Origin: Gammaproteobacteria bacterium
GTDB taxonomy: Bacteria > Pseudomonadota > Gammaproteobacteria > Steroidobacterales > Steroidobacteraceae
Direction: 5' to 3'
Assembly: GCA_028293725.1 (NCBI GenBank)
Contig: JAQGOE010000220.1
Span: 1-31,223, forward strand
Length of the DNA: 31,223 nucleotides
In this document: positions 16,013-26,302 of the stretch, in pieces
Layout of the letters: each line of letters begins with the position of its first letter
Numbering within the stretch: position 1 is the first letter of the stretch
The notes under the pieces: model-generated
Databases searched by the model: none
The model's input: the letters and a program-made list of their open reading frames with translations, nothing else
Told to the model about the DNA's origin: nothing
Position numbers and translations under genes: made by a program

Positions 16013-17203
16013 ATGCGGATATTGCGGGAGCACGATGTCAGGGTTACGGCAAGGATCCCCGCTCACACAATGAGGCTATGCGGCACCGGCGTCGTCCTGG
16101 CCTTGGCTGCTGCGCTCACGGCCTGCAGCGCTAAAAAAGAAGCTCCCTCGCCGCCGCCGCCCGTCCCGGTCAAAGTCGTTACTTTGAAGGCGGAGAGCGT
16201 GGGTCTGACCACGGATCTTCCCGGCCGCACGGTGGCCTATAAAGTCGCTGAGATCCGCCCCCAGGTGAGCGGTGTCGTTCTGAAGCGCATGTTTATCGAA
16301 GGTACGGACGTCAAGGAGCGGCAGCAGCTCTACCAGATCGATCCGTCCTTGTACCAGGCGGCTTACGACAGCGCGGCTGCGACTGCCGAATCGTCCAGGC
16401 TGCAGGCTGAGCGCTATAAGCCGCTTGCGGAAGCCAATGCCGTCAGCAAGCAGGATTACGACAACGCCGTGGCAGCCGCGGCTCAAAACAAGGCTTCGGC
16501 CGAAACAGCCCATATCAACCTCGTGTACACCCGGTTGCTGTCGCCGATCTCCGGACGCGTCGGACGATCATCGGTCACCGAGGGGGCGTTGGTCACCGCA
16601 AACCAGACGACTTCCCTGGCCACGGTGCAGCAGCTCGACCCGATCTATGTGGACGTGACACAGCCGAGCGCCGTTCTTCTGCGGCTCAAGCGCGAGCTCA
16701 CGGCGGGCCAACTCGTGCAGGCCGGGGCCAACCAGGCCGAAGTGCACCTGTTCCTGGAGGACGGTAGCCACTATGCGCTCAAGGGGAAATTGCAGTTCGC
16801 GGAAGTTCAGGTTGACCAGACGACGGGGTCGGTGACGCTGCGGGCCTTGTTCCCGAACCCGGACAAGTTACTGCTGCCGGGCATGTTCGTGCGTGAGCAG
16901 ATCGAGGAGGGTAATCGGACGAATGCCCTGCTCGTGCCGCAGGTGGCGGTCACTCACAATCAGAAAGGCGATCCCACGACCCTGGTCGTCGGTGCCGATA
17001 ACAAAGTCGAGCTGCGCTCGCTGGTGACGGAGCGTGCCATCGGGGACAAGTGGCTAGTGACGGACGGCGTCAAGGCCGGCGACCGTGTCATTGTCGAGGG
17101 CGTGCAGTTCGCGAAACCCGGCGCTGTCGTCAATCCTGAGGAGTTGCAGTCCGTCGCACCTGGGGCTGCTCCCGCCACCAGCGCGTCCACTCCGGCCTCG
17201 TAG
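16013..17203 (+). CDS. RND efflux periplasmic adaptor lipoprotein (AcrA/MexA type)
   Basis: A 396-aa membrane fusion protein. The lipoprotein signal is '[16 protein letters not shown]', after which '[40 protein letters not shown]' begins the lipoyl-like/barrel-sandwich region. The alpha-hairpin covers '[40 protein letters not shown]', then come beta-barrel and membrane-proximal domains. ATG 16013 has GGGAG 5 bases upstream; the longer frame from 15881 overlaps the dyad and lacks a site, and ATG 16070 would leave the lipobox closer to the N-terminus but has no ribosome binding site. It bridges the inner-membrane pump (next gene, 11 bp on) and the outer-membrane channel encoded third. Confidence 0.95.
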   Translation: MRILREHDVRVTARIPAHTMRLCGTGVVLALAAALTACSAKKEAPSPPPPVPVKVVTLKAESVGLTTDLPGRTVAYKVAEIRPQVSGVVLKRMFIEGTDVKERQQLYQIDPSLYQAAYDSAAATAESSRLQAERYKPLAEANAVSKQDYDNAVAAAAQNKASAETAHINLVYTRLLSPISGRVGRSSVTEGALVTANQTTSLATVQQLDPIYVDVTQPSAVLLRLKRELTAGQLVQAGANQAEVHLFLEDGSHYALKGKLQFAEVQVDQTTGSVTLRALFPNPDKLLLPGMFVREQIEEGNRTNALLVPQVAVTHNQKGDPTTLVVGADNKVELRSLVTERAIGDKWLVTDGVKAGDRVIVEGVQFAKPGAVVNPEELQSVAPGAAPATSASTPAS

Positions 17204-17214
17204 GAACGGCGCAA

Positions 17215-20200
17215 GTGGTCAACTTCTTCATCGACAGGCCCATCTTTGCATGGGTGATCGCCATCGTGATCATGCTCGCCGGCGGGCTGTCTGTGGTCAC
17301 GTTGCCGGTGGCTCAGTATCCGAGCATCGCGCCGCCGGCCATATCGATCGGCGTGACCTATCCGGGCGCTTCGGCCGAGACGGTGCAGAACACGGTCACC
17401 CAGGTGATCGAGCAGCAGATGAGCGGCCTGGATCACCTCCTGTACTTCTCCTCGGAGAGTGACAAGGACGGGAGCATGACCATCACCCTGTATTTCGAGC
17501 AGGGCACCAATCCCGACATCTCCCAGGTCCAGGTGCAGAACAAACTGCAGTTGGCCACACCGCTGCTGCCGACCGAAGTGCAGCTGCAGGGCCTGCGGGT
17601 TGCGAAGGCGACGCGCAACTTTCTGGTCATTGTCGGTTTCGTCTCGACCGACGGCAGTATGACGGCACCGGATATCGGCGACTACGTCGCCTCACACGTC
17701 CAGGATCCGATCAGCCGCACCCTTGGCGTGGGCGACTTCCAGTTGTTCGGCTCGCAGTATGCGATGCGCATCTGGCTCGATCCGGCGAAGCTCAACAACT
17801 TCGGACTGACACCTGACGATGTCGCCGCCGCCCTGCAGGCGCAAAACGTCCAGGTGGCGGCGGGTGAGATCGGCGGTTTGCCCTCCGCGAAAGGCCAGCG
17901 ACTCAACGCCACCATCATCGGGCCGCAGTGGTTGCAGAAGCCCGAGCAGTTCGGTCGCGTCCTGCTCCGGGTGAACACCAATGGGTCGCGGGTGCTGCTG
18001 AGCGATGTGGCGCGAGTCGAGCTCGGCGCCGAGAATTATTCGGTCAGCACCAAGTACAACGGTCTGCCGGCGTCCGGTCTCGCCATCAAGCTCGCGCCCG
18101 GTGCTAACGCGCTGGATACCCAGAAGGCGATCAACGCAACCCTGGAGCGGCTGGCGCCCTTCTTCCCGCCGGGGCTGAAGGCTGTCTATCCCTTCGACAC
18201 GACGCCGTTCGTGCGCATCTCGATCGAAGAGGTGCTCAAGACGCTGTTCGAGGCGATCGTGCTGGTCTTCATTGTCATGTATATATTCCTGCAGAACTTC
18301 CGCGCGACCCTGATTCCGACGATCGCCGTGCCGGTGGTGTTGCTGGGAACTTTTGGCATCCTCTCGATTGCCGGCTTTTCCATCAACACCCTGACCATGT
18401 TCGGCATGGTGCTGGCGATTGGTCTGTTGGTCGATGACGCCATTGTGGTCGTCGAGAACGTCGAGCGCGTGATGGAGGAAGAGAAGCTGTCGCCGCGGGA
18501 CGCAGCCCGTAAGTCCATGGGTCAGATCACGGGTGCGCTGGTGGGCATCGCGCTGGTCCTCGCGGCGGTGTTTCTGCCGATGGCGTTCTTCACCGGCTCC
18601 ACGGGTGTCATCTATCGGCAGTTCTCGATCACCATCGTCTCGGCGATGGCCCTGTCGGTGATGGTTGCGCTCATTCTGACACCGGCATTGTGCGCAACCT
18701 TGTTGAAGGCGCCCGCGGCCGAGGAGCTGAAGCATCACGGCGGCTTCTTCGGCTGGTTCAATCGCAACTTCGAGCGGATGAATCACGCCTACTCGCGTAG
18801 CGTGGGTCACGTTGCGGTGCGCACGGGCCGCTACTTCCTGGTGTACCTGGCGATCACGGTTCTGATGGGCGTGTTGTTTGTCAGAATTCCCAAGTCGTTC
18901 CTGCCGGACGAGGACCAGGGCGTGCTGTTCTCCCAGGTGACCGCGCCGCCGGGCACTCCGGTGGAAGTCACCGAAAAAATGCTCGACCAGGTGCGCGCCC
19001 ACTTCCTGGCGGAGAGCGGTGTCCGGTCCTGCTTCACGGTCAGTGGCTTCAGTTTCGGGGGTCACGGGCAAAGCTCCGGTCTCGCGTTCGTCAGTTTGAA
19101 AGGTTGGGGCGCCGAGCGCGGCAAAGGCGACAACAGCGCGAACGCAATCGTCGCGCGCGCCAATAAATATTTCTCGACGCTGCGCGGCGCGCAGGTCGTG
19201 GCCTACGCGCCGCCGCCGGTGTTCGAGCTCGGCAATGCGACCGGATTCGATTTCGAGCTCATCGATCGGGCTTCCGTCGGCCACCAGGTCCTGATGCAGG
19301 CGCGCAGCAAACTTCTGGAGATTGCCGCGAAAAATCCGGCGATCGGCATGCTCCGGCCCAACGGCCTGGACGACGAGCCGCAGTATCAGCTCGACATCGA
19401 CTGGGAGAGAGCGAGTGCATTGGGCCTGTCGATCGCCAATATCAGCAACTCCCTGGCGGCGGGTTGGGGCTCTTCCTACATCAACCAGTTTATCGACCGG
19501 GGACGGGTGAAGAAGGTGTTCATCCAGGGTGATGTGGATACTCGCATGTTGCCGCAGGATCTCGATCGCTGGTACGTCCGCAATGCTGCAGGCTCGATGA
19601 GCCCGTTTTCGGCGTTCTCGACGGCGCACTGGACCTATGGATCGCCAAAACTCGAGCGTTACAACGGCTCGGCGTCGCTGGAGTTTCTGGGTGCGCCGGC
19701 TGCGGGCAAGAGCAGCGGCGACGCGCTGGACGCGATGGAGGCGCTCGTCAAGCAGTTGCCGAAGGGTATCGGTTACGACTGGACCGGTTTGTCCTACGAG
19801 GAGCGCCTGTCCGGCTCGCAGGCGCCGATGTTGTATGCAATTTCCCTGACCATCGTGTTCCTGTGCCTGGCGGCGCTGTATGAAAGCTGGTCGATTCCGG
19901 TCGCCGTGATGCTGGTGGTGCCCCTGGGTATCATTGGGACCGTGCTGGCAACAATGTTACGGGGTCTGAGTAACGACGTGTTCTTCCAGGTTGGGCTGTT
20001 GACCACAGTCGGGCTTGCGTCCAAAAACGCGATCCTGATCGTGGAATTCGCCAAGGAAAACCACGATGCGGGGATGGAGCTCATCGAAGCCACCGTAACG
20101 GCCGCGAGACAACGCCTGCGCCCCATCCTCATGACGTCGCTTGCATTTATTCTCGGCGTTTTGCCGCTGGCCATCGCCACGGGCGCAGGTGCCGGAGGAC

Positions 20201-20340
20201 GAACCGCGATCGGCACGGGGGTTATCGGCGGTATGGTGACCGCCACAGTGCTTGCCGTATTCCTGGTGCCCGTCTTCTTTGTCTCGATTCGAAGGTTGTC
20301 CAAGGAAGAGAAGCAAAGGGCGGCAGGAGCTACGGCATGA
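17215..20340 (+). CDS. RND multidrug efflux pump, HAE1 family (AcrB/MexB type)
   Basis: A 1041-aa inner-membrane proton antiporter, normal length for the family. It opens with '[24 protein letters not shown]' from GTG 17215, with AGGA upstream. The proton-relay aspartates sit in '[17 protein letters not shown]' at D407/D408, the same numbering as E. coli AcrB, and the TM10 lysine is in '[17 protein letters not shown]'. Two large periplasmic loops and twelve membrane spans are evident. Substrates are hydrophobic drugs, detergents or toxic metabolites in known members; here they are unknown. Its stop overlaps the start of the outer-membrane factor gene (ATGA at 20337-20340), so all three components are made together. 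Confidence 0.96.
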   Translation: MVNFFIDRPIFAWVIAIVIMLAGGLSVVTLPVAQYPSIAPPAISIGVTYPGASAETVQNTVTQVIEQQMSGLDHLLYFSSESDKDGSMTITLYFEQGTNPDISQVQVQNKLQLATPLLPTEVQLQGLRVAKATRNFLVIVGFVSTDGSMTAPDIGDYVASHVQDPISRTLGVGDFQLFGSQYAMRIWLDPAKLNNFGLTPDDVAAALQAQNVQVAAGEIGGLPSAKGQRLNATIIGPQWLQKPEQFGRVLLRVNTNGSRVLLSDVARVELGAENYSVSTKYNGLPASGLAIKLAPGANALDTQKAINATLERLAPFFPPGLKAVYPFDTTPFVRISIEEVLKTLFEAIVLVFIVMYIFLQNFRATLIPTIAVPVVLLGTFGILSIAGFSINTLTMFGMVLAIGLLVDDAIVVVENVERVMEEEKLSPRDAARKSMGQITGALVGIALVLAAVFLPMAFFTGSTGVIYRQFSITIVSAMALSVMVALILTPALCATLLKAPAAEELKHHGGFFGWFNRNFERMNHAYSRSVGHVAVRTGRYFLVYLAITVLMGVLFVRIPKSFLPDEDQGVLFSQVTAPPGTPVEVTEKMLDQVRAHFLAESGVRSCFTVSGFSFGGHGQSSGLAFVSLKGWGAERGKGDNSANAIVARANKYFSTLRGAQVVAYAPPPVFELGNATGFDFELIDRASVGHQVLMQARSKLLEIAAKNPAIGMLRPNGLDDEPQYQLDIDWERASALGLSIANISNSLAAGWGSSYINQFIDRGRVKKVFIQGDVDTRMLPQDLDRWYVRNAAGSMSPFSAFSTAHWTYGSPKLERYNGSASLEFLGAPAAGKSSGDALDAMEALVKQLPKGIGYDWTGLSYEERLSGSQAPMLYAISLTIVFLCLAALYESWSIPVAVMLVVPLGIIGTVLATMLRGLSNDVFFQVGLLTTVGLASKNAILIVEFAKENHDAGMELIEATVTAARQRLRPILMTSLAFILGVLPLAIATGAGAGGRTAIGTGVIGGMVTATVLAVFLVPVFFVSIRRLSKEEKQRAAGATA

Positions 20341-21779
20341 AGGGCTCGGCACTCGTCACCGTTGCCGCGGCCATTACGGTGTTGTCCGCTTGCACGATGG
20401 AGCCGCACTACGAGCGACCAGCGGCGCCGGTGCCGCCAACATGGGCCGGGAGTGCAGCAGGCGCGGAGGATAAGGCATCCGTGGCTGACGTCGGATGGCG
20501 GCAGTTTTTTCCCGACCCGGTGTTGCAGCGGTTGATGGCGATCGCGCTGGCCAACAATCGCGATCTGCGCGTCGCCGTGCTCAATGTGCAGGCCGCACAG
20601 GCGCAGTACCGCATTCAGCGTGCAGATCTGTTTCCGAAGATTTCGGCCACTGGGCTCGAGCAGGTTGAGAAATATCCCTCGGGTGTGCTGGGGACCAGTT
20701 CGTCGACCGGGACTCCCGTACCCGGCGGGACGACCATCCGCTTCTTTGAGGCCGGAGTTGGATTTACGTCCTATGAGCTCGACCTGTTCGGCAAGATCCG
20801 CAGCCTGAATCACGCCGCCCTGGAGCAGTATTTCGAGAACGCGGAGACACGGCGCAGCTCGCAGCTCACACTGGTGGCGGAGGTAGCGAGCGCCTACCTG
20901 GCTATCCTGGCCGACGAGACGATTCTGAAGGTGACTCGCGAGACGCTCGACAGCCAGACGGCGTCATACGACCTCACCAAAAAGAGCCTCGACGCGGGTA
21001 CGTCGACCGCACTCGCCCTGAGGCAGGCCGCGACGACTGTGGACACTGCGCGCGCGAATCTTGCTGAATACACTCGACAGGCTGCGCAGGATCGCAATGC
21101 TTTGATGCTCCTGCTGGGCGCTCCGATTCCCGAGGATATTGTTTTCAGTACCGATATCAATGCGGAGACGATGTCGGCGGACCTGCCCGTCGGGGTACCG
21201 TCCGAGGTGCTGACTCGCCGGCCGGATGTCCTGGCGGCGGAGCATCAGCTCATATCGGCCAACGCTGACATTGGAGCAGCGCGGGCTGCGTTTTTTCCCA
21301 GTATTACGCTGACCGGGAACTACGGTACGGCCAGCACGCAGCTCTCCGGCCTGTTCAAGCGCGGCTCGTCGGCCTGGACATTCTCGCCGCAGATCAGCGT
21401 CCCGATATTCGCGGGCGGTGCCAACGTCGCCAATCTCGATCTGAGTAAGATAGAAAAGAACGTCTACATCGCGCAATATGAAAAGGCCCTCCAAAGCGCG
21501 TTTCGGGAAGTGGACGATGCGCTGGCGGCGCGGAAAACGCTGGATGATCAGCTGGCTGCGCAGCGCGCACTTCTGGACGACTCGTCCGAATCCTATCGCC
21601 TGGCGGACATGAGGTTTCGGAACGGCGTCGACAGCTTCTTGCCCGTGTTGGACGCGCAGCGCGCATTGTATTCTGCGCAACAGGCCGTCGTCGGCCTGGA
21701 GCTGCAGCGGTTACAGAATATGGCAACTCTGTACAAGGCACTGGGCGGAGGCATGAAGGAGGACTCCGATGTGCATTAA
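20337..21779 (+). CDS. RND efflux outer-membrane factor lipoprotein (OprM/NodT type)
   Basis: A 480-aa TolC-like channel. The signal is '[14 protein letters not shown]' with a lipobox, followed by '[16 protein letters not shown]', typical of NodT-family proteins. The two structural repeats of long helices are visible, with '[46 protein letters not shown]' in the first and '[41 protein letters not shown]' opening the second, ending in '[22 protein letters not shown]'. It starts inside the pump gene's stop (4-base overlap), so the operon is adaptor, pump, channel. All parts look intact and functional. Confidence 0.95.
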   Translation: MKGSALVTVAAAITVLSACTMEPHYERPAAPVPPTWAGSAAGAEDKASVADVGWRQFFPDPVLQRLMAIALANNRDLRVAVLNVQAAQAQYRIQRADLFPKISATGLEQVEKYPSGVLGTSSSTGTPVPGGTTIRFFEAGVGFTSYELDLFGKIRSLNHAALEQYFENAETRRSSQLTLVAEVASAYLAILADETILKVTRETLDSQTASYDLTKKSLDAGTSTALALRQAATTVDTARANLAEYTRQAAQDRNALMLLLGAPIPEDIVFSTDINAETMSADLPVGVPSEVLTRRPDVLAAEHQLISANADIGAARAAFFPSITLTGNYGTASTQLSGLFKRGSSAWTFSPQISVPIFAGGANVANLDLSKIEKNVYIAQYEKALQSAFREVDDALAARKTLDDQLAAQRALLDDSSESYRLADMRFRNGVDSFLPVLDAQRALYSAQQAVVGLELQRLQNMATLYKALGGGMKEDSDVH

Positions 21780-21851
21780 GCTCACTCTTTAATCGATAGT
21801 GGTAGTCGTAAACCCGGCGGCAGATTGGGCGCGGCTACCTGGGGGAACGTG

Positions 21852-23165
21852 ATGGTTACGTTGACGGTTGAAGATCGGGAATCCGTGCCGCCCATGGGGC
21901 GGGGCATGGTTGCCGTGCGTGAGCTCGTGCTGCGCATTATCGGCGCCGCTCTGCAGATCGGGGCCACGGTGGCGGTGGTGCAGGTATTGCCTCCGGCGGT
22001 GGCGGGCATCTATTTTAAAGGCGTCATCATCGCCTACGGTCTGGCGGCGCTGCTACGCGGTAAGTACGACTTGTTCATCGCGCAACACTTCGTCAATCCG
22101 CAGCAGTCGGACCTGGGTGCCCGCGCGCGGGCGGTCGTCAGGGCCTTGGGGATCCGGGTGTTGATTCGTAGCGCCATCGCCTGTGCCGCGCTGCTGGTGG
22201 TTACCACGGATCTCGATGTCATGGACGTCTATCTGCGGCCGTATCTGCAGACCTATCTGCCATTCGTTCTCGCTGTTCCGTTTGCGACGCTGGCCCTGTT
22301 TCTTGCAAGCACACTGCGCGCCACTAACCGCTCCCTTGGCAGCGTCATCGTCTCGACATATGGCATCAACGTGATGATCATCGCGGCGGGCATTGGTGTC
22401 AGCCGGAGTACGGAGGACGGACTGTTGATATTGTCCTGGGCGTTCTTTATCGGCAGCCTGCTGGCGGCGGTGATGGGGGTGCTGCTCACGCGCTATGTAT
22501 TCAAGGTGCCCACGGACTCCTCGCAACTCAGCCTTACTGCCGCCGAGTGGCGTGAGATCTACATGTCAACGGGGGAAAACGGCTTGACCGGCCTGGCGCT
22601 CGCCGGATTGCAGTGGGGACCCATCTGCGCCCTTGCGGTGTTGGGGACGGCGATCGAAGTCGCCGCATTTGGTGTCGTAACGCGTACCGCGCAGGTCGTC
22701 GATTTCCTGATCCCTGCCGTTATTTTTGTGCCGCAAAGCGCGCGCTTTCAATCACGTCTGTGCCGGGCGATGCGCACCGCCCGTGGCAAGCTGGCGGTTG
22801 ACCTTTCGGTCTCGCTCGCCACGACGTCGGCCTGCGTCCTGGCAGTCGCGATTCTTACGCCCTTGTTCCTCAGCTGGTACGGGCCGGCTTACAGCGGACT
22901 CACGCTGTTATTCGTGTTGCTGTTCATCACGCAATGGGTGAATGGCGTTTCCCGGCCAGCGATGCGCAGGCTCGCCGCCGACTGGGATTTGCACCGAATC
23001 CGCCGCGTGCTGTTCACGAGCATGAGCGTAGCGATGATTCTCAGCGTGTTCGGCGTCGACCGCTTCGGAGCGGTGGCGGCTGCGGTTGGCGTATTGGCCG
23101 GCGCCGTGCTCCTCAACGGTCAGGCTATCGAGTCGGCATTCCGGCGCGCGGCGCCCAGGACCTAA
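21852..23165 (+). CDS. polytopic membrane protein, polysaccharide-flippase-like
   Basis: A 437-aa integral membrane protein with about 12 hydrophobic spans spread over its whole length. Segments such as 'AVVQVLPPAVAGIYFKGVIIAYGLAALLRGKYDLFIAQHF', repeated charged loops between paired helices and a late 'AVAILTPLFLSWYGPAYSGLTLLFVLLF' resemble Wzx/MATE-like oligosaccharide flippases of the MVF superfamily, but no signature is decisive. ATG 21852 follows GGGGGAA; an upstream TTG at 21825 is less likely. No glycosyltransferase or polymerase genes lie nearby, which is odd for a flippase. It follows the efflux operon by 72 bp and may be transcribed with it. Its stop overlaps the convergent barrel gene's stop by 4 bases. 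Membrane nature is certain, function is not. Confidence 0.7.
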   Translation: MVTLTVEDRESVPPMGRGMVAVRELVLRIIGAALQIGATVAVVQVLPPAVAGIYFKGVIIAYGLAALLRGKYDLFIAQHFVNPQQSDLGARARAVVRALGIRVLIRSAIACAALLVVTTDLDVMDVYLRPYLQTYLPFVLAVPFATLALFLASTLRATNRSLGSVIVSTYGINVMIIAAGIGVSRSTEDGLLILSWAFFIGSLLAAVMGVLLTRYVFKVPTDSSQLSLTAAEWREIYMSTGENGLTGLALAGLQWGPICALAVLGTAIEVAAFGVVTRTAQVVDFLIPAVIFVPQSARFQSRLCRAMRTARGKLAVDLSVSLATTSACVLAVAILTPLFLSWYGPAYSGLTLLFVLLFITQWVNGVSRPAMRRLAADWDLHRIRRVLFTSMSVAMILSVFGVDRFGAVAAAVGVLAGAVLLNGQAIESAFRRAAPRT

Positions 23166-24103
23166 AAGCGCAGACCCGCCCTGATGGGTATGAAGTCCGA
23201 TTTCGAGTCGTTCGGGTCTATACGCATATAGCGTGCTTCCACAAAAAACGAGGCTATCGGTCCCATCGCAAACTCGAGACCCACACCGGCGTTGCGCGCG
23301 AAATGCCAGTCGGTATTGAGACGCGCGACAACGCCCGTGCTGCGATAGTAGCCTGCGCCACAGCCCCACCAATTGCAGCCAAAACCGGAGGTATAGTCGG
23401 TCTGCCGAAAAGTTGTCTGCTGTCGATACCAGCCGCCGCCGGCGAGAAGATAGCCGCGCACATAAGGCGAGAAGTGCAGATCCAGCTCCAGATCGGTATC
23501 ACCGCCCCAGATTTTCTGCGTGCCACTGTCGACGGGCGTCATAAAAGTCTGAGACGCCTGCTGGAGTAACAGGTTGCGCGCATTGAATTCCATATAGGTC
23601 CCATCCACGCGCACGCCTAGCGGCAGATGCGATGTTGGGTACCAGGTGAATCCCGCTCCCACGTTCCAGCCGTTTTTGAAGTAGTCCTCGCTCGACCGTT
23701 GCGTGATAGTGCCGCCGCCGTCAACGTGGAAACGGAAGGGGTGGTAGCGGAATCCGTTGCCTTCGTTATAGCTCGTTTCAGAGTGCGCCCATTGCGGTTG
23801 GTTGTACTGCCGCGGAGGAGGGGGCGGCGGCGGTGATTGCGACTGCTGAGACGGAGGGTACCTCGGCGGTGGCGGGCTTTGCGGTACGGTCGAGCCTGGC
23901 GGAGGTGGCGCGGGTTGCGTGTTCTGCTGAGGCGGTGGAGTGGGCGTCGCTGGTGGCGGACTCGGTTGCGGTGTTTGCGCGGCCGGCTGCGGCGGTTGTG
24001 GTGCCTGCGCATCCGGTTGTGGCGGTTGTGTGTTCTGTGCGACGGCCGGTGCGCTGACCGCGAGCAGCAGCAGTGCAACTGACGTCCGAGCTTCCATCTT
24101 CAT
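23162..24103 (-). CDS. outer-membrane beta-barrel protein with proline-rich linker
   Basis: A 313-aa protein: signal peptide 'TSVALLLLAVSAPAVAQ', then about 80 residues made almost only of Pro, Gln, Ala, Ser and Thr (roughly residues 24-102), then an ~200-residue 8-stranded-type barrel ('GFRYHPFRFHVDGGGTITQ', 'WNVGAGFTWYPTSHLPLGVRVDGTYMEF', 'YVRGYLLAGGGWYRQQT') ending 'IPIRAGLRF' with the terminal Phe used for BAM insertion. ATG 24103 has GGAGGG at 6 bases; an upstream in-frame ATG at 24202 would hide the signal peptide. The linker may cross the peptidoglycan or lie in the periplasm. It has four Cys or so in a 'FGCNWWGCGAGYY' loop. Function unknown; OmpA-like or opacity-type barrels are the closest kind. 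Confidence 0.8.
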   Translation of the reverse strand: MKMEARTSVALLLLAVSAPAVAQNTQPPQPDAQAPQPPQPAAQTPQPSPPPATPTPPPQQNTQPAPPPPGSTVPQSPPPPRYPPSQQSQSPPPPPPPRQYNQPQWAHSETSYNEGNGFRYHPFRFHVDGGGTITQRSSEDYFKNGWNVGAGFTWYPTSHLPLGVRVDGTYMEFNARNLLLQQASQTFMTPVDSGTQKIWGGDTDLELDLHFSPYVRGYLLAGGGWYRQQTTFRQTDYTSGFGCNWWGCGAGYYRSTGVVARLNTDWHFARNAGVGLEFAMGPIASFFVEARYMRIDPNDSKSDFIPIRAGLRF

Positions 24104-24603
24104 GACGATCCCTCCGGTGCGAGGAAGGTTTGGGCACTCTCCCGCCAGCAATGCCTGTACCCGCGGGACTGGATAACAACTTGCAACACGTTTTCGCAAC
24201 ATCGCGTTCCCGGGTCGCCGAAAGCTAACATGTTACAAACGCATCCATCGTGCAACGGGGGAGCGCCGCGATGGTTGACTCGGGAGAGCGCGGTTTCCGT
24301 GGCGACTCCATGTTAGGAACAGGAACATCGTGGTCCTGACCTTCGCTGGGGAGCGCTCGCGCAAGGTCAGGAGCGGCGCCGCCGCTCAGTGCACGGTCGG
24401 AGCGGCCGGCGCACGGTATTGATGCAGGCTCCTGGCTCGAATGCCCGCGGATTGAGGAATGCGTCACATCTTACGCAATAGGCCCTCTACGAGAGCCGTT
24501 TCCGGCCGAGACCTTTGGCCGATACCGTGGAGCAAAACGCAGGTTTTGGCAGCGCGGGCGGCTATTGTAGAAATTCGACGGACCTGGACGGTGGGAGTCA
24601 CTG
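24104..24603. other. 500-bp intergenic region with dyads
   Basis: There is no convincing protein gene here; the open frames lack start signals and motifs. The left part must carry the promoter of the minus-strand barrel gene, the right part that of the chemoreceptor. Visible structure: the 10-bp palindrome TAACATGTTA at 24226-24235, a 10-bp inverted repeat TCCTGACCTT/AAGGTCAGGA at 24334-24343 and 24363-24372 with a 19-base GC-rich loop, and a small stem CGGCC/GGCCG near 24503-24521. A small RNA or a regulated leader could fit, but no family is recognised. Confidence 0.35.
24546..24573 (+). promoter_or_regulatory. candidate promoter of the chemoreceptor gene
   Basis: TTGGCA at 24546-24551 and TAGAAA at 24568-24573 are separated by 16 bp, 30 bp before the ATG at 24604. 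This is a reasonable sigma-70 pair, judged by eye. Confidence 0.35.
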
Positions 24604-26073
24604 ATGTCTTTTTGGACGCGCAAGAATACAAGAACACTGGAATTGGAGCGGCTGAGGGAGGAGTTGAACGCGGTTCGGGAGCGGACGGACCTCCTGGACA
24701 CCTCTTGTGGTGTGGGCCTCTGGCAGGCGATGCTTCACAATGAGGACGCCTTCGATGCCAAGAGCGCCTGGACCTGGTCGCCAGAGTTCCGCCGCCTCCT
24801 GGGGTACTCCAGCGAAGCGGACTTTCCCAATGTCTGCCAGTCCTGGTCCGACAAGTTGCATCCGGAGGATGTGGCGGCGACGTTCGCGGCTTTCGGCGGT
24901 CATCTGAAAGACAAGACGGGCGGGACGCGCTACGACGTCACGTACCGGCTCATGACGAAGTTTGGCAGCTACCGCTGGTTCCGCGCCACGGGAGGGTGCC
25001 GTCATTCGGCCGATGGCCGCACCATTCGCGCCTGTGGCTCACTCTCCGATGTGCACGATCAGAAAACGATGACCCTCAACGCTGCCCAGAGCGCGGCCGA
25101 GGACAAGATCACGACGGCCGCGTTGGGCGCGGGCCTCAAGGCACTCGCTAACGGCGATCTGAGTTTCCGTATCAGGGAGCACTTCCCCGTCAAGTACGAG
25201 GCTCTCAAGGTCAGTTTCAACGAGTCCACCGAGAGTCTGTCACGTGCCCTGCTCGGCTTCAAAGAGGCCGCCACGGAGGTGACTCGCGGTGCCGGCGAGA
25301 TCGAAGAGGGCAACCAGAACCTCAGCCAGCGTACCGAGCAGCAAGCCTCCAGCCTCGAGGAAACGGCATCTTCGATGGAGCAGATGACTGCCAGCGTGCG
25401 TCAGAACGCCGGCAATGCCGAACAGGCGAATCAACTTGCGGTGGCTGCCCGCGGCCAGGCGGATACCGGCGTTGCCGTCGTTGCCACGGCCATCAAGGCC
25501 ATGGGTGAGATCAACGATTCTTCGAAGAAGATCGGCGACATCATCGGGGTGGTCGAAGAGATCGCGTTTCAGACCAACCTCTTGGCGTTGAACGCGGCCG
25601 TCGAGGCCGCCCGCGCCGGCGATCAGGGGCGTGGCTTTGCGGTTGTGGCCGGCGAGGTGCGCAGCCTTGCTGGACGCAGCGCGGTGGCAGCCAAAGAGAT
25701 CAAGAGCCTGATCCGGGACAGTTTGCAGAAAGTCGAGGAGGGCTCATCTCTGGTGTCCGAATCCGGGCAGACGCTGGAGCGGATCGTTGGCTCGGTGAAG
25801 AAGGTCAGTGACATCATTGCAGAGCTCGCTGCCGGCAGCCGCGAGCAGCTGTCGGGCATCGAGTTGGTCAACCAGGCGGTCAGCCAACTCGACCAGATGA
25901 CCCAACAGAACGCAGCACTGGTGGAGGAGGCCTCGGCAGCCAGCAAATCCATGGCGGGCCGCTCCCAGACGATGTCCGGGATGCTCGAGCGTTATCAGTT
26001 GGGGCATGGCGAGCAGTACCGGTCCGATGAGGGCAGCGCCGCGTCGCGAGAGGGTGTCCGTCGAGTGGCCTGA
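24604..26073 (+). CDS. soluble PAS-domain methyl-accepting chemotaxis protein
   Basis: A 489-aa chemoreceptor without any membrane span. A short coiled N-terminus is followed by a PAS_3-type domain (about residues 35-150: '[20 protein letters not shown]', '[17 protein letters not shown]', '[18 protein letters not shown]'). A HAMP-like linker follows ('[38 protein letters not shown]'), then the long MCP signalling coiled coil. The CheA/CheW-binding tip '[35 protein letters not shown]' starts near residue 318 and is intact. No C-terminal CheR-docking pentapeptide is seen. ATG 24604 follows GGGAG by 7 bases. The PAS domain probably senses redox state or an internal ligand. The GGDEF-EAL gene 229 bp downstream may share the theme of motility control (inference). 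Confidence 0.93.
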   Translation: MSFWTRKNTRTLELERLREELNAVRERTDLLDTSCGVGLWQAMLHNEDAFDAKSAWTWSPEFRRLLGYSSEADFPNVCQSWSDKLHPEDVAATFAAFGGHLKDKTGGTRYDVTYRLMTKFGSYRWFRATGGCRHSADGRTIRACGSLSDVHDQKTMTLNAAQSAAEDKITTAALGAGLKALANGDLSFRIREHFPVKYEALKVSFNESTESLSRALLGFKEAATEVTRGAGEIEEGNQNLSQRTEQQASSLEETASSMEQMTASVRQNAGNAEQANQLAVAARGQADTGVAVVATAIKAMGEINDSSKKIGDIIGVVEEIAFQTNLLALNAAVEAARAGDQGRGFAVVAGEVRSLAGRSAVAAKEIKSLIRDSLQKVEEGSSLVSESGQTLERIVGSVKKVSDIIAELAAGSREQLSGIELVNQAVSQLDQMTQQNAALVEEASAASKSMAGRSQTMSGMLERYQLGHGEQYRSDEGSAASREGVRRVA

Positions 26074-26135
26074 GGCGGGTTGGGAACGGGCGTTCCGGGG
26101 GGGATTATCGGGGCGTTCCGGCTTGTGTTGGATTC

Positions 26136-26166
26136 GCGACAGGGTGTCTGCCGCGACGCCTGTCGC
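26136..26166. terminator. weak hairpin between chemoreceptor and GGDEF-EAL genes
   Basis: GCGACAGG (26136-26143) and CCTGTCGC (26159-26166) are 8-bp perfect arms with a 15-base loop, about 60 bp after the chemoreceptor stop. No T-run follows. It could slow transcription or be a leader element of the next gene. Confidence 0.3.
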
Positions 26167-26302
26167 TAGACTGCGGCGCAGCATCACCGACGCGCGGTGT
26201 GGTCGTGCTCGCAAATCGCGGCACCGACAGGGCGGGTGTGACGAAGAAGGAATTCGTACGCCTTCGGAAATGATATTGATACACAAGACATGAACACGCC
26301 CT

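Noticed and set aside
17692..19629. A 645-codon minus-strand open frame inside the RND pump gene.
   Set aside because: It is a shadow of the clearly recognised pump; its translation is low-complexity Arg/His-rich with no motifs.
24518..24524. A flagellar sigma-28 -10-like GCCGATA upstream of the chemoreceptor.
   Set aside because: No TAAA-type -35 element lies at the required spacing, and a better sigma-70 pair is closer to the start.
24460..24530. A possible c-di-GMP (GEMM) riboswitch upstream of the chemoreceptor, given the nearby GGDEF-EAL gene.
   Set aside because: The conserved aptamer core sequences and tetraloop-receptor pair could not be found; only short GC stems are present.
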